This document shows positions 44,022 through 53,465 of a stretch of 64,000 nt of DNA, piece by piece. The stretch lies in the NCBI RefSeq assembly GCF_014642855.1, contig NZ_BMJB01000001.1, positions 434,001 to 498,000 on the forward strand. Direction: 5' to 3'. The stretch's first letter is position 1. Every line of letters begins with the position of its first letter. The notes under the pieces are model-generated. The model saw only the letters and a list, made by a program, of their open reading frames with translations, was not told where the DNA came from and ran no database searches. Source of the stretch: Edaphobacter acidisoli (GTDB taxonomy: Bacteria; Acidobacteriota; Terriglobia; Terriglobales; Acidobacteriaceae). The position numbers were made by a program, and so were the translations under genes.

Positions 44022-46001
44022 TTGGCGACAGGAGTGTTCACCTTGAAGCGATGCGGAGTTTTAGTGGAGTGTGGCGCTCGTCTGACTGCTTGGTTTTTGA
44101 CGGTGGTGTTGTTGTGCTCGTGCGCTGCTGCGTTTGCACGAATTGATGCCGCAGGAAGCAGCGATGATGCGAGCATGCAGGCGCAGTTGTTTGTTACGCC
44201 GAATGGAAAGGGCGAGGCATGTACGCATCGTCGTCCTTGTACGTTGCAGACTGCGCAGGAGCGCGTGCGCTCGCTGGCTCCTGCGATGAAGGGCGATATT
44301 GCGATCACACTTCTGGATGGGACTTATCGCATGAGCGCACCGCTTGTTCTGGATGCGCGTGACTCAGGGCGCAATGGGCATGTGATTGTCTGGCGCGCAG
44401 CTACGGAGCACGGGGCAGTGCTGGATGGTGCGCTTCGTGTACGCCGCTGGAAGCTGGTGAATCGCAAGATGAATTTGTGGAGCGCGGCTGTGCCCGCAGG
44501 CACGCAGTCGCTGCAGATGTTTGTCGATGGCAAGCGTGCTGTTCGCGCGCGCGGGTATGGTTGCAAGAGCCCGAGCCAGTGCAGATATACGCCGGAGGGG
44601 TTGACTGGCGTGGACGCTCGGCTTGCGTCGTTTCGCAGGCCGCAGGAGCTTGTTGCTGTGATCTCTGCGCGATGGCGGGACTTTCATTGCCCGGTGGCTT
44701 CGATTGCGGGCACGACGGTGACGATGGCTGAGCCGTGCTGGCATAACACAGTGGTCGACTCGAAGAACGGTTGGAGTTATGCGAGTCCCAAGGGCAAATC
44801 GTTCCAGGGCGTGGAGTGGTTCGAGAATGCGTATGAACTGCTGGGCACGCCGGGACAGTTTTATCTCGATGGACAAACGTCGCGGCTCTACTATGTGCCG
44901 CGTGCGGACGAGGATATGAAGTCTGCGGATGTTGAGTTGCCCGTGGCGAAGTCTTTGCTGGATATGTCGGGAACATTGGACCTGCCGGTGCATGATGTTC
45001 GCTTCGATGGAATCGTCTTTATGCATACAACGTGGAGTGGCCCTGATACCCCGGATGGGTATGTCAGTTTACAGGCTGGTTATCTGGTGACGGGGAAGCG
45101 TGACAAATTGCCCGACAACGGCGAAGGGATGATGAGGATGCCCACGGCGGTGACGGTGCTTGCAGGTTCGCAGATTGCTTTTGACCGCGATGTGTTTCAA
45201 GCGCTGGGGACGGCGGGCATTGCGCTTGCCGGTGGAACGCGGAACAGCATGGTGAATGGCTGCACGTTTTCCGATCTTTCAGGCGGTGCGGTGTTTGTGG
45301 GAGACACGACGGCGTCTCCAGTTGACCCGCGCGGCAAGTCTTCCGGCAATGTCGTGAAGCGGAATGTGATCGATAGCGTCGCGCAGGAGTATCGCGACAA
45401 TGTAGGCATCATGGGTGGGTTCAATGATGGGCTGACGATCGATCACAATACGGTAGAGAACCTGCCCTATACGGGAATTTCAGTTGGATGGGGATGGAAC
45501 TACGAGGGTAATGGAGACACGCAGCGGAACATCAGAATTACTCATAACAGGCTGAGTAATTTCATGCTCGCGCTGCATGATGGTGGTGCGATTTACACGC
45601 AGTCGCAGTCGCCGGGGTCGGTTGTCTGCGCGAACTATATCGATTTCAGCGGGACGAGTCATGCTAACGGGATCTATCTCGATGAGCGCAGCCGCGGCTA
45701 TACGGTGCATGACAATGTTGTCTGGAACACGAGCAAGCTGAGCCTGAGCAAGGGTGAAAAGAACGACGATCAAAATCGCTGGCTTTCGGCGTGGGCTTCG
45801 TGGAGCGGAAACCTGGTGATGACGCACAACTGGAGCGATGACACGCACACGAAGCCGCATAATCCCGGGTCGACAAAGGTCTTCGGGCCGAACTCTTTGG
45901 AGCTGAAGAGCCTGCCTGAAGAGGCGAAGAGCGTCATTGCGAATGCGGGCGCGGATGCTCTTGCGACGGAAGCAGCGGATCGTTGTGCTCCGTCGCGATA
46001 G
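44022..46001 (+). CDS. Exported right-handed parallel beta-helix protein (candidate GH141-like/pectin-active enzyme)
   Basis: A 659-residue protein with a TTG start and GGAGGT 5 nt upstream. The N-terminus has a signal sequence (LTAWFLTVVLLCSCAAAFA). It opens with FVTPNGKGEACTHRRPCTLQ and TAQERVRSLAP, the typical entry to a beta-helix, then IAITLLDGTYRMSAPLVLDA. Repeating coils continue through AGSQIAFDRDVFQALGTAGI, NSMVNGCTFSDLSGGAVFVG and NVGIMGGFNDGLTIDHNTVE to HDGGAIYTQSQSPGSVVCAN and YIDFSGTSHANGIYLDERSR. The length and layout resemble GH141 enzymes and other pectin-active beta-helix families. Catalytic residues cannot be assigned. Context (receptor upstream, GH39 convergent downstream) supports a cell-wall polysaccharide role. 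Confidence 0.7.
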   Translation: MATGVFTLKRCGVLVECGARLTAWFLTVVLLCSCAAAFARIDAAGSSDDASMQAQLFVTPNGKGEACTHRRPCTLQTAQERVRSLAPAMKGDIAITLLDGTYRMSAPLVLDARDSGRNGHVIVWRAATEHGAVLDGALRVRRWKLVNRKMNLWSAAVPAGTQSLQMFVDGKRAVRARGYGCKSPSQCRYTPEGLTGVDARLASFRRPQELVAVISARWRDFHCPVASIAGTTVTMAEPCWHNTVVDSKNGWSYASPKGKSFQGVEWFENAYELLGTPGQFYLDGQTSRLYYVPRADEDMKSADVELPVAKSLLDMSGTLDLPVHDVRFDGIVFMHTTWSGPDTPDGYVSLQAGYLVTGKRDKLPDNGEGMMRMPTAVTVLAGSQIAFDRDVFQALGTAGIALAGGTRNSMVNGCTFSDLSGGAVFVGDTTASPVDPRGKSSGNVVKRNVIDSVAQEYRDNVGIMGGFNDGLTIDHNTVENLPYTGISVGWGWNYEGNGDTQRNIRITHNRLSNFMLALHDGGAIYTQSQSPGSVVCANYIDFSGTSHANGIYLDERSRGYTVHDNVVWNTSKLSLSKGEKNDDQNRWLSAWASWSGNLVMTHNWSDDTHTKPHNPGSTKVFGPNSLELKSLPEEAKSVIANAGADALATEAADRCAPSR

Positions 46002-46065
46002 CTCTTTCAGCTAACCGGACTAACGGATAGGGATCGATCAGGGTTGCCACTTGCCGAGAATCAGG

Positions 46066-47574
46066 CTAGCGCGCAGCTTCAACAACGACAACTGCAAAGG
46101 GTTCAAGCGTCAGGGTGCTCCCGTGCCACTGTTTTGCTGAATTGGGTGCATTGTCCGTGGCCATGTCTACCGTGGAGATACGGCCCTCGGAAAATTTTTG
46201 CGGCAGAGAGATTGTGATTTCACGATTGCGCTTGTTGACCAGCAGGAGGCGGCTGGAGGATGCGTCGCGAAGGGCAAGCGCGTCGATTTGTTCGCCGGAG
46301 AAGCGCATGGTTGCCATTTGATCTCCGCTGTGTACGTTGTCGAGGATAAGGCGCAGTATCTCGAAGCGGGCGTTGGGCTTGCCGGTTGTCCAATCGATCA
46401 TCGTCACGCTGGGGAACTGTGATGGGTAGCCGACGAGCTGCGATTCGCCGACGACGTCGATGCCCATCTTTGCGGATTCGATGAAGACATAGGCGTAGAG
46501 CGCGCCAGAGGTGTGCCAGTAGATTGGTGGAATTGCCGGGCCCGACTCGTTTGGTTTGTCGGGATGCCAGTCAGTGGGCAGGATGGAGCCGATCTCGTCC
46601 ATAGTCGTGCGCGTCTCGGGCGAAAGGCGTTTGCGGATCGATTCGATGTAGCGCGTGGCGGCGAGCAGGCGCTGGGCCTGATCGAAGAAGGTGTATTGCC
46701 AGTCGTTGACCGTCTGGGTGGGCGTTGGGGTTGCATAGAAGTGGTAGCTGATCATGTCGAGCGGGATGCCCGGCTTGTGGTTGGCATGGTTGAGGAAGTA
46801 CTCGAACATCTCTGGATTGCGCTCGGGGAATGCGAGCGCTAACGCGACGAACTTCATCTGCGGGTTGATCGCGTGCAGGCGGCCGACGATGGCGTCGTAG
46901 CTTCTGGTGTACTGCTCAGGCGTGGGGTGGTGTTCGATATCGATCTCGTTGAAGACTTCCCAGTAAGGGATTTTGTAGTGGTAGCCGGAGGTATGGCGGA
47001 CGCCGAGCTCGTCGGTGAAGCCTCCTTGTGTGTACCAGGAGACGAGGCGGGCGTAGTAGTCGGCGAGCTCTTTGCAGGAGGGGTCGCGGAGGACTGTGCC
47101 TTGCGTGTAGTTCCAGTCGACTTGATTGGGATCGCCAGGATATGTGATCCGCTTTGGTGTGACGTAGAGCCATGCGGGGATGGTGCTGAAGTTCAGGATG
47201 CGCGAGTGGCCTTCGGTTGCGTTGAGGAAATCGAGTGTCATGGGATCGATGAGCGAGAAGTCCCATGAAGTCTTGTCCTTCGTTGGAGGCTCGAGTTCGG
47301 CGACAGCAAGTTTGGGATAGGGAAGCCAGGGGACGTAGCGGACGTAGTCGGCGCCGAGGCTTTTGAGGGCGGTGAATGCTCCGTCGTGGACTGGAGTGCC
47401 ACGACGGAGCATGGGATTGACGACGACCTGCAACGTGGGAGTGGTCCGCATGATCTGCGCATGTGCCGGCCAATCAACGGAGAGCTTGATTGGCTCGTTA
47501 CCTTGCGCAGAGAGATGCAAGGTTCCAGCAAAGATGCAGACTGCGCAACTCCAGCGGGCGATCAAACGAAGCAT
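46066..47574 (-). CDS. GH39-like exported glycosidase (clan GH-A)
   Basis: A 502-residue protein with a signal peptide (LRLIARWSCAVCIFAGTLHL, cut near SAQ). It is a (beta/alpha)8 barrel with the clan A acid/base motif YWEVFNEID (E210) and a nucleophile candidate in TTMDEIGSI (E327), 117 residues apart as expected. Other GH39-type marks are ADYVRYVPWLPYPKLA near residue 75 and LDMISYHFYATP near 272. A C-terminal beta-domain follows. Family members act on beta-xylosides, iduronides or related pectic/hemicellulosic sugars. It lies 24 bp downstream of the GH78-like gene on the same strand, so it is co-transcribed with it. Confidence 0.78.
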   Translation of the reverse strand: MLRLIARWSCAVCIFAGTLHLSAQGNEPIKLSVDWPAHAQIMRTTPTLQVVVNPMLRRGTPVHDGAFTALKSLGADYVRYVPWLPYPKLAVAELEPPTKDKTSWDFSLIDPMTLDFLNATEGHSRILNFSTIPAWLYVTPKRITYPGDPNQVDWNYTQGTVLRDPSCKELADYYARLVSWYTQGGFTDELGVRHTSGYHYKIPYWEVFNEIDIEHHPTPEQYTRSYDAIVGRLHAINPQMKFVALALAFPERNPEMFEYFLNHANHKPGIPLDMISYHFYATPTPTQTVNDWQYTFFDQAQRLLAATRYIESIRKRLSPETRTTMDEIGSILPTDWHPDKPNESGPAIPPIYWHTSGALYAYVFIESAKMGIDVVGESQLVGYPSQFPSVTMIDWTTGKPNARFEILRLILDNVHSGDQMATMRFSGEQIDALALRDASSSRLLLVNKRNREITISLPQKFSEGRISTVDMATDNAPNSAKQWHGSTLTLEPFAVVVVEAAR

Positions 47575-47598
47575 GGCTTCTCCAGTTTTGTGCGATCT

Positions 47599-50154
47599 CT
47601 ACTCAGTCCCGAGCGTGTAGTGTCCTGCACTGCGCAGCGTGACGATCATACGCTTGCCGTTTTCGGATGAAGTCGCGCTTTGCTGCTTGCCGTTGACAAT
47701 GATGTGCTGGGCGGCTGAGGTGACGGGAACGGAGACGCGCGCGACGACTCCCTCGGGGATGTCTACTGCGATTGCAGTGGCGAGACCTTGGTGCCTGGCG
47801 TCGACCTTCAGTAGGCCGTGCGGTGTGGGCTCATCACCGCGAGCCCATTCGAGATCGACGAGGTCGGGGCGAATGTCGACCGTGCTGAAACCGGGGCCGG
47901 TGGGGTTGATGCCGAGGACTTGCTCCATCAGCCATGGTGTCGGGCCGCTCGACCATCCGTGCGCGAGCGAGACGAAGTAGCCAGAGCGGTTGTCCGATTG
48001 AAGTGACGAATGGAAGTCCTCCTTGTACCAGCTTGGGTCGTACGCCTCCCAGAAGCTGGTTGCGCCTTCGTCGAGCATGCCGCCCCAGTACTGGCGAATC
48101 CAGTCGAGTGCGGCTTTGCGGTGGCCCATCTCGGCCATCGCGCGGATGACGTAGTAGTTGTAGTAGGGCGAGATGATGAAAGCGTTGTATTTGACATGCC
48201 CGACTTGCGAGAGCACGTGGTTCCAGATGGCGCTGTACTGACTCGGGTTCGCGGCGCCACTGATGACGGCAGCGGCGTTTGTCTGCCAGCGTGGGCCGAA
48301 GGTGTCGGTTGATGGGTCGAGCAGGTATTTCTGTGATGCAGCTTTGATAGTCGCTGCGCGTGCCTCATATTTTTCGGCGTTGGCCGTATCTCCGAGCTGA
48401 CGCAACAGCCAGGATGCTTCGCGATAGGCGTGGTAGAACTCGAGTGTCGTGGCGCGGCGCGTTTCGGGTGTGTCTCCGTTCAATTCAGGCGACCAGTCGA
48501 CGTAGAGCCAAACGTTGGTTTTGTTCGCGTAGATGCCGCGCGAGTCGAACTCCTTATCGACGTAGCTGAGCAACTGCAACATGCGTGCGTGTTCGCGTTC
48601 GAGGAATTTCTTCGAACCGCTGTGGCGGTAGTAGTCGGCAACCTCGGTGAACCAGAAGGAGCTGTAGCCGGGGATGCCGTTGACGTGCTGATCGACGGGC
48701 GCGGGGCCCATGAGGCGGTCGAGTGTGTCTTCCATCAGGAAGCGATCGCTGAAGACGTCTTCGATGGTGCGTCCGCTGACGTCGGTGTCTCCCATCCAGC
48801 GACCACGATCGCGCTTGGGGGCGTCCCAGATCCCGTCCTGCATGCAGAGGTGCGCGGTGTATGCGCCGGTCTCCCAGATGCGGTTGAGCAGAGGGTCAGA
48901 CGATTCGAAAGAGCCTTCGTACTTCACTGGGTAGTAGATGTCATCGACATGGATGGACTTGAAGAGCAGCTCCGGGGCGCCGCCGACGAATGTTATCTTC
49001 ACGTAGCGGAATGCCGACTTCGGCCCGTGGCCGGTGCCGTGTGGCGGGATCGTCAACTGATTGATGCCGAGGTAGGGCGACTTCAACGCTGCGGACTCGG
49101 ACTCGCCCATCTGGATCGTGACTGTCGCGGGTGAGTCGCTGTCGGAGACGAGCTCAACGCGACCGGTGAGCTCGCGACCGAAATCGAGGAAGACGCTGGG
49201 GGCTTCGGCGTAGGTCCAGGTGGATGCGGGCATCTTTACTTCGAATCTGTCGGTGGCAGAGTGGTTCTCGGCGGGCGTCAGTACTTTGATGTGGACAAAG
49301 CGTCCGGGGCCTGTGTACTTGGCGAGGATTCCGCTGGCCGGAATTTGCATGTGCGCGAGATAGGGCGAGATGCCGTCGTAGCCGGGCCAGTTGTAGAGGC
49401 CGGCGTCGGCGTTCCACTGGAAGAGATCGACGGAGCTTTCGATGCCTCCGATGCTGACGACCTTGCTCCACGACGCATCGTTGAAGGTGGCGCTATTCCA
49501 TTCGTTCGGTGCGGTGAGAGAGCTCTTCCAGGTCTTATCGCTCATCATGAGTGCGGGGCCGTCGACGCCGGGCGCTTGCGGGATGATCTTCGCGACCATC
49601 ACCTGGCCGAAGGTCTGCTGGCGCACGAGCGCGCTGTTGGCAAAGCCGGTGACGCCGCGCCCGCGCACAGCTTCGATGGCGATCGTGTTATCGCCCGCTT
49701 CAAGGAATTTTGTGACGGACGTGATAAAGACGTGCATGCCAAGCGGGGAAGAGGTGTCGCTCTCAACGGATTCGGCGAGCTTGCCGTTGAGCCATACCTT
49801 CACGCTGCGCGGGCCGGCGATGTAAAGCGTTGCTTCGGCGGGCACGCTGGTTACGGTAAAGCTGTGGCGGAAGTAGTGCGGCTCGGTCTGTTCCATCAGG
49901 CCGGGGAATTTGTATTCGACTTTGGCGCTCGTGTCGGTGGAGTTGTCGCGCGTCCAGATGTACTCCTCGGGCAGCGGCTTGTGGATGCTCGACTCCATCA
50001 GGGGCGCAGCGACGGCGCGTGTGGGGTCGAGCTGGGGGAGGCTGCTTGCGGAGGGAGGAGCTTGTTCGAGCGGGGGATCTTGCGCGAAGGCCGCGACTCC
50101 GACAAGTGTGCTGAGCAAGACAATGCTTCTGAACCCCAATGCGAGTAGCTTCAC
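47599..50154 (-). CDS. GH78-like alpha-L-rhamnosidase, paralogue 1
   Basis: An 851-residue exported protein. GTG 50154 has GAGGTG upstream and starts a signal peptide (KLLALGFRSIVLLSTLVGVA, cut near AFAQ). An N-terminal carbohydrate-binding-like sandwich (HYFRHSFTVTSVPAEATLYI, then NTIAIEAVRGRG) precedes the rhamnosidase sandwich (SVFLDFGRELTGRVEL) and the (alpha/alpha)6 barrel. The signature segment is CMQDGIWDAPKRDRGRWMGD, where the residue after Arg is Asp instead of the usual Glu of GH78 (compare HRE in the 2096-4804 enzyme). GGMLDEGATSFWEAYD supplies the second acidic patch. It is divergent from a close paralogue at 50236, with 81 bp between them. Confidence 0.85.
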   Translation of the reverse strand: MKLLALGFRSIVLLSTLVGVAAFAQDPPLEQAPPSASSLPQLDPTRAVAAPLMESSIHKPLPEEYIWTRDNSTDTSAKVEYKFPGLMEQTEPHYFRHSFTVTSVPAEATLYIAGPRSVKVWLNGKLAESVESDTSSPLGMHVFITSVTKFLEAGDNTIAIEAVRGRGVTGFANSALVRQQTFGQVMVAKIIPQAPGVDGPALMMSDKTWKSSLTAPNEWNSATFNDASWSKVVSIGGIESSVDLFQWNADAGLYNWPGYDGISPYLAHMQIPASGILAKYTGPGRFVHIKVLTPAENHSATDRFEVKMPASTWTYAEAPSVFLDFGRELTGRVELVSDSDSPATVTIQMGESESAALKSPYLGINQLTIPPHGTGHGPKSAFRYVKITFVGGAPELLFKSIHVDDIYYPVKYEGSFESSDPLLNRIWETGAYTAHLCMQDGIWDAPKRDRGRWMGDTDVSGRTIEDVFSDRFLMEDTLDRLMGPAPVDQHVNGIPGYSSFWFTEVADYYRHSGSKKFLEREHARMLQLLSYVDKEFDSRGIYANKTNVWLYVDWSPELNGDTPETRRATTLEFYHAYREASWLLRQLGDTANAEKYEARAATIKAASQKYLLDPSTDTFGPRWQTNAAAVISGAANPSQYSAIWNHVLSQVGHVKYNAFIISPYYNYYVIRAMAEMGHRKAALDWIRQYWGGMLDEGATSFWEAYDPSWYKEDFHSSLQSDNRSGYFVSLAHGWSSGPTPWLMEQVLGINPTGPGFSTVDIRPDLVDLEWARGDEPTPHGLLKVDARHQGLATAIAVDIPEGVVARVSVPVTSAAQHIIVNGKQQSATSSENGKRMIVTLRSAGHYTLGTE

Positions 50155-50191
50155 GCGGACACCTCGATTTTTCTGATTGAAATGGTTTCCC

Positions 50192-50233
50192 CTTATAACC
50201 AATCTCGTTTAGAGTTGGCAATGCCGTTATAAG
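50192..50233. promoter_or_regulatory. Nested palindrome in the divergent GH78-like promoter
   Basis: Outer arms CTTATAAC (50192-50199) and GTTATAAG (50226-50233) are perfect complements 26 bp apart. Between them CCAATCTC and GAGTTGG form an inner imperfect inverted repeat. It lies between the two divergent rhamnosidase starts and is a good candidate for a shared operator. Confidence 0.45.
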
Positions 50234-50235
50234 CC

Positions 50236-52740
50236 ATGTCACCTATGATTCGTCGCCTCCTGATCTGCTCATTCGCACTCGTTTCCGCAATTAGCTTGCC
50301 TGCGCAGAGCGCTATTCCCAATGGCCAGCTTGACCCTACGCGCAGCCTTGCCGCTGCAACACAGCCGCACACGCCGCTGCCTGAGGAGTATGTATGGACT
50401 GCGGGCGACGTGACTACGCAGCGGCCTGATCGCAGCAAGTTTTCGTGGAGCCGTGCCGATCTGCGTGCGGAGCCTCATTATTTCCGGACGAGCTTCGACC
50501 TGGCGGCTGTTCCTGCGGCTGCGACGCTCTACATCGGTGGCCCACGGCAGGCGCGTGTGTGGATCAATGGGCAGCTTGTGATGAGCTTCAACAAGGACAC
50601 GGACGCGCCGATTAACTTTCGCGTTTTTCACGCGGGTGCGGCGCGTGCGCTCAAGCCTGGGAAGAACACGATTGCGATTGAGGCGGTGCGGGGCAGGGGG
50701 GTGGTGACGGGGATGCCGTCGCTGCCGCTGGCGCAACTGGCCTATGGCGAAGTTCTGGTGGCGAAGATTGTTCCTGCTGCATTCGGTGTCGAAGCGCCTG
50801 CGCTCGTGATTACGAATAAGGAGTGGCGGTCGAGCGCGGTGCGGAGTGAAGGATGGGAGAGTCCTGGTTTTGATGACAACGCGTGGCCAGCGGTGGAATC
50901 GCTTGGGCCTGTCGAGAGCAACGTCGACTTTTTCCAATGGAGCGCCGACGCGGGCATGTACGGCTGGCCGGGTTACAGGGGGATGTCGGCTGATCTGCGC
51001 ACGTATAGTCTGCTGCCTGCAGCGGTCACGCATGTCTACACTGCGGAGTCGCAACTGACGAACGTGGATTCGTTGACGACCGCGAGTGCTCCTGCACCGT
51101 TCACCGTCACACTTGCGAATACACCACCCGATGCGGAGGCTCCTACGCTGCTGCTCGATTTCGGGCGCGAGGTGAGCGGGCGTTTGCTAGTCGAGTCGGG
51201 TTGCAATTGCACTGCGACCTTGTCGATTGCGTATGGTGAGTCGGAGATTGAGGCGATGAGCACTGGCCTGACGACCGGGCAGCGCGGAGGGAACTACCTC
51301 GGCACGAATCTTGTCGCAGTGCCTCCGAACGGCGTGGCGCGCGGACCGAAGTCTGCGTTTCGCTACGTGCGGATCTCATTTTTGCGCGGCGCGCCGGTGA
51401 CCGCGTTCAAGGCAATGCGGGTGGAGGGTATCTACTATCCGGTGAGATATGAAGGCACATTTGAGTCTTCCGACCCTGTTCTCAATCGCATCTGGGAGAC
51501 GGCGGCTTATACTGCGCACCTCTGCATGCAGGATGGTGTGTGGGATGCACCGAAGCGCGACCGTGGCCGCTGGGTTGGGGATCTCGATGTGACAGGCCGC
51601 ACGATTTCGACGGTCTTTGGCGCGCCCGCAGCTATCGAAGACACGCTGAATCGGCTTGTGGTGCCGACGTCGAAAGCGCCTGTCAACGGGATTCCGGGAT
51701 ACTCTGCGCTTTGGGTCACTTCGCTTTACAGTCTGAATCTTCATAGCGGCGACAAGAAGTTTCTTGAGTCACAGCACGCGAACCTGCTGCACGTACTGGG
51801 CGTGATGGATGCGGGAGTCGATGCGGACGGGATGCTGGAGAACACGAAGCGGGGCTGGGGATTTGTCGATTGGGCTCCTGGCTACTATGGCGGAACGCAG
51901 GAGACGCGCGTTGGCACGGAGCTTGAATATATCCGCGCCTACGGTGATGCAGCCGAGCTACTGACCGAGATTGGCGATACAGCCAATGCGGAAAAATACT
52001 CTGCGATTGCGCGCAAGGCCACGGCTGCTGCTGAGGCGCAGTTCCGCGATCCGGTGGGGGCTTATGGGAAATCGTGGCAGCTCAACTCGCTTGCTGTGCT
52101 AGCGAAGGCTGCCCCGGACAGTTCCGCAATCTGGAACGAAAGCCTATCGCATGTGAAGCAGGATTCGCCCTCGGATCAGCCAATTACACCCTACTCAAAC
52201 GCGTGGGTGCTGGATGCGATGTCAGCCACCGGGCATCCGCAAGAGGCGCTCGACTGGATGCGGAAATACTGGGGTGGAATGCTGGCCGAGGGAGCGACGT
52301 CGTTCTGGGAGAACTACGACCTGCGCTGGCCGAAGGCGGAGTTTCATCTGTCGTTGCAGGCTGATGGGACTTCGGGCTACTTCGTCTCGCTATCGCACGG
52401 ATGGTCGTCTGCGCCTGCGGCCTGGCTCGCGGAAAATGTGCTGGGCATCGTCCCAACGTCGCCGGGTTATCGCACGGTGGATATTCAGCCTGAGCTGCTT
52501 GGGCTTGAGTGGGCGCGAGGATCGGTTGCGACGCCGCATGGGCCGATCAAAGTCAGCATTGAAAAAGAAAAGGGGATTCATGTTGATCTGCCTACCGGCG
52601 TAGAGAAGGCGCGCGTTCGAGTGGAAGGTGCGACAGGGAGCGTGCTCGTCAATGGGCATGAGACTGCGCTGGCGGACGGCTACCTCGTCCTTACCAGTCC
52701 CGGCCAATACGATGTAACGGCCCGCAATCGCCCTCAGTGA
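50236..52740 (+). CDS. GH78-like alpha-L-rhamnosidase, paralogue 2
   Basis: An 834-residue exported protein; ATG 50236 or 50245 (the latter gives MIRRLLICSFALVSAISLPA as signal peptide). It parallels paralogue 1 throughout: LPEEYVWTAGDV near residue 45, HYFRTSFDLAAVPAAATLYI, NTIAIEAVRGRG, and CMQDGVWDAPKRDRGRWVGD with the same Glu-to-Asp change. GGMLAEGATSFWENYD and GYFVSLSHGWSSAP are also shared. The two likely arose by inverted duplication and then diverged, perhaps with different linkage or substrate preference. The 3' end overlaps the end of a small convergent membrane-protein gene by 50 bp. Confidence 0.85.
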   Translation: MSPMIRRLLICSFALVSAISLPAQSAIPNGQLDPTRSLAAATQPHTPLPEEYVWTAGDVTTQRPDRSKFSWSRADLRAEPHYFRTSFDLAAVPAAATLYIGGPRQARVWINGQLVMSFNKDTDAPINFRVFHAGAARALKPGKNTIAIEAVRGRGVVTGMPSLPLAQLAYGEVLVAKIVPAAFGVEAPALVITNKEWRSSAVRSEGWESPGFDDNAWPAVESLGPVESNVDFFQWSADAGMYGWPGYRGMSADLRTYSLLPAAVTHVYTAESQLTNVDSLTTASAPAPFTVTLANTPPDAEAPTLLLDFGREVSGRLLVESGCNCTATLSIAYGESEIEAMSTGLTTGQRGGNYLGTNLVAVPPNGVARGPKSAFRYVRISFLRGAPVTAFKAMRVEGIYYPVRYEGTFESSDPVLNRIWETAAYTAHLCMQDGVWDAPKRDRGRWVGDLDVTGRTISTVFGAPAAIEDTLNRLVVPTSKAPVNGIPGYSALWVTSLYSLNLHSGDKKFLESQHANLLHVLGVMDAGVDADGMLENTKRGWGFVDWAPGYYGGTQETRVGTELEYIRAYGDAAELLTEIGDTANAEKYSAIARKATAAAEAQFRDPVGAYGKSWQLNSLAVLAKAAPDSSAIWNESLSHVKQDSPSDQPITPYSNAWVLDAMSATGHPQEALDWMRKYWGGMLAEGATSFWENYDLRWPKAEFHLSLQADGTSGYFVSLSHGWSSAPAAWLAENVLGIVPTSPGYRTVDIQPELLGLEWARGSVATPHGPIKVSIEKEKGIHVDLPTGVEKARVRVEGATGSVLVNGHETALADGYLVLTSPGQYDVTARNRPQ

Positions 52741-52897
52741 GATAGCAGCGCAAGAGGCCACAGACCACGGTCATCCCCGCACCGATGATCATAAAGGCGA
52801 TGCCCGTCATGATTCTGCCCGTGAGATACGGGTAGATGAAGACAAGCACGCCCGCGTACATCAGGATGGTCAGTACGACTCGCATGAACTTTTTCAT
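52691..52897 (-). CDS. Small two-helix membrane protein
   Basis: A 68-residue protein, family not recognised. Two hydrophobic stretches ([19 protein letters not shown] and [20 protein letters not shown]) are separated by a short Thr-Gly-Arg turn, and the N-terminus is basic (MKKFMR). A short Cys/Gly-containing tail follows. The ATG overlaps the stop of the MaoC gene (ATGA at 52894-52897), which supports real, coupled expression. The last 50 bp overlap the 3' end of the convergent rhamnosidase gene. It might anchor or accompany the hydratase, but that is only context. Confidence 0.65.
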   Translation of the reverse strand: MKKFMRVVLTILMYAGVLVFIYPYLTGRIMTGIAFMIIGAGMTVVCGLLRCYLTEGDCGPLHRIGRDW

Positions 52898-53349
52898 CCT
52901 GTTCTCGCCTCCCTGCGTTCGACCAGCAGCAGGTGTTCGGCTACCAGCACGGTCTCATTGCGCTGGTTCACCACCTCCAGCGCTTCCACAACGATTCCGT
53001 GCTTCGGACGCTTTGCGTCGTCCCGCACATCTTTGACGCGAACACGGGCACGAATGGTGTCGTTCAAAAAAACGGGCCGCACAAACCGCAGCCGGTCATA
53101 GCCGTAGCTCATCGCGTGCGGATTGATCGCCCCAGCCGTCATCCCGACTCCAACGCTGAACACCAGCGTTCCGTGCGCCATTCTAGCCCCAAAAGGTTGT
53201 GTTTTGCACCATTCCGCATCCATGTGGTGAGGATAAAAATCGCCCGTCTGGCCAGCGTGCAGCACCACATCCGCCTCGGTAATGGTCCGACCGGTCGTCT
53301 CGCGGGCCGTGCCCACCGCATAGTCTTCGAAAAACATCTCGTCCGTCAT
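52894..53349 (-). CDS. MaoC-family hydratase/dehydratase
   Basis: A 151-residue single hot-dog-fold protein from ATG 53349 (GAGG upstream; the frame to 53412 adds no domain). The hydratase motif is seen in [20 protein letters not shown] near residue 25, with the Asp and His of the usual catalytic pair, then [20 protein letters not shown] near 52 and [20 protein letters not shown] near 80. Family enzymes hydrate enoyl-CoA or dehydrate 3-hydroxyacyl-CoA. The short length fits the (R)-specific or mesaconyl/beta-methylmalyl-CoA group. It is divergent from a solute-binding-type gene that is coupled to a CoA-transferase, so a CoA-ester pathway is likely. Confidence 0.88.
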   Translation of the reverse strand: MTDEMFFEDYAVGTARETTGRTITEADVVLHAGQTGDFYPHHMDAEWCKTQPFGARMAHGTLVFSVGVGMTAGAINPHAMSYGYDRLRFVRPVFLNDTIRARVRVKDVRDDAKRPKHGIVVEALEVVNQRNETVLVAEHLLLVERREARTG

Positions 53350-53465
53350 TGAGCCTCGCAGTTCCAAATAGCGGAACAATCCGCGTTGACATCCACCCCG
53401 CAAACTTAGCACGATAAACCAGCGCCTCGAAGCCCAAAGTTTGCTTGGGCGACGCTTCCGCCCAA

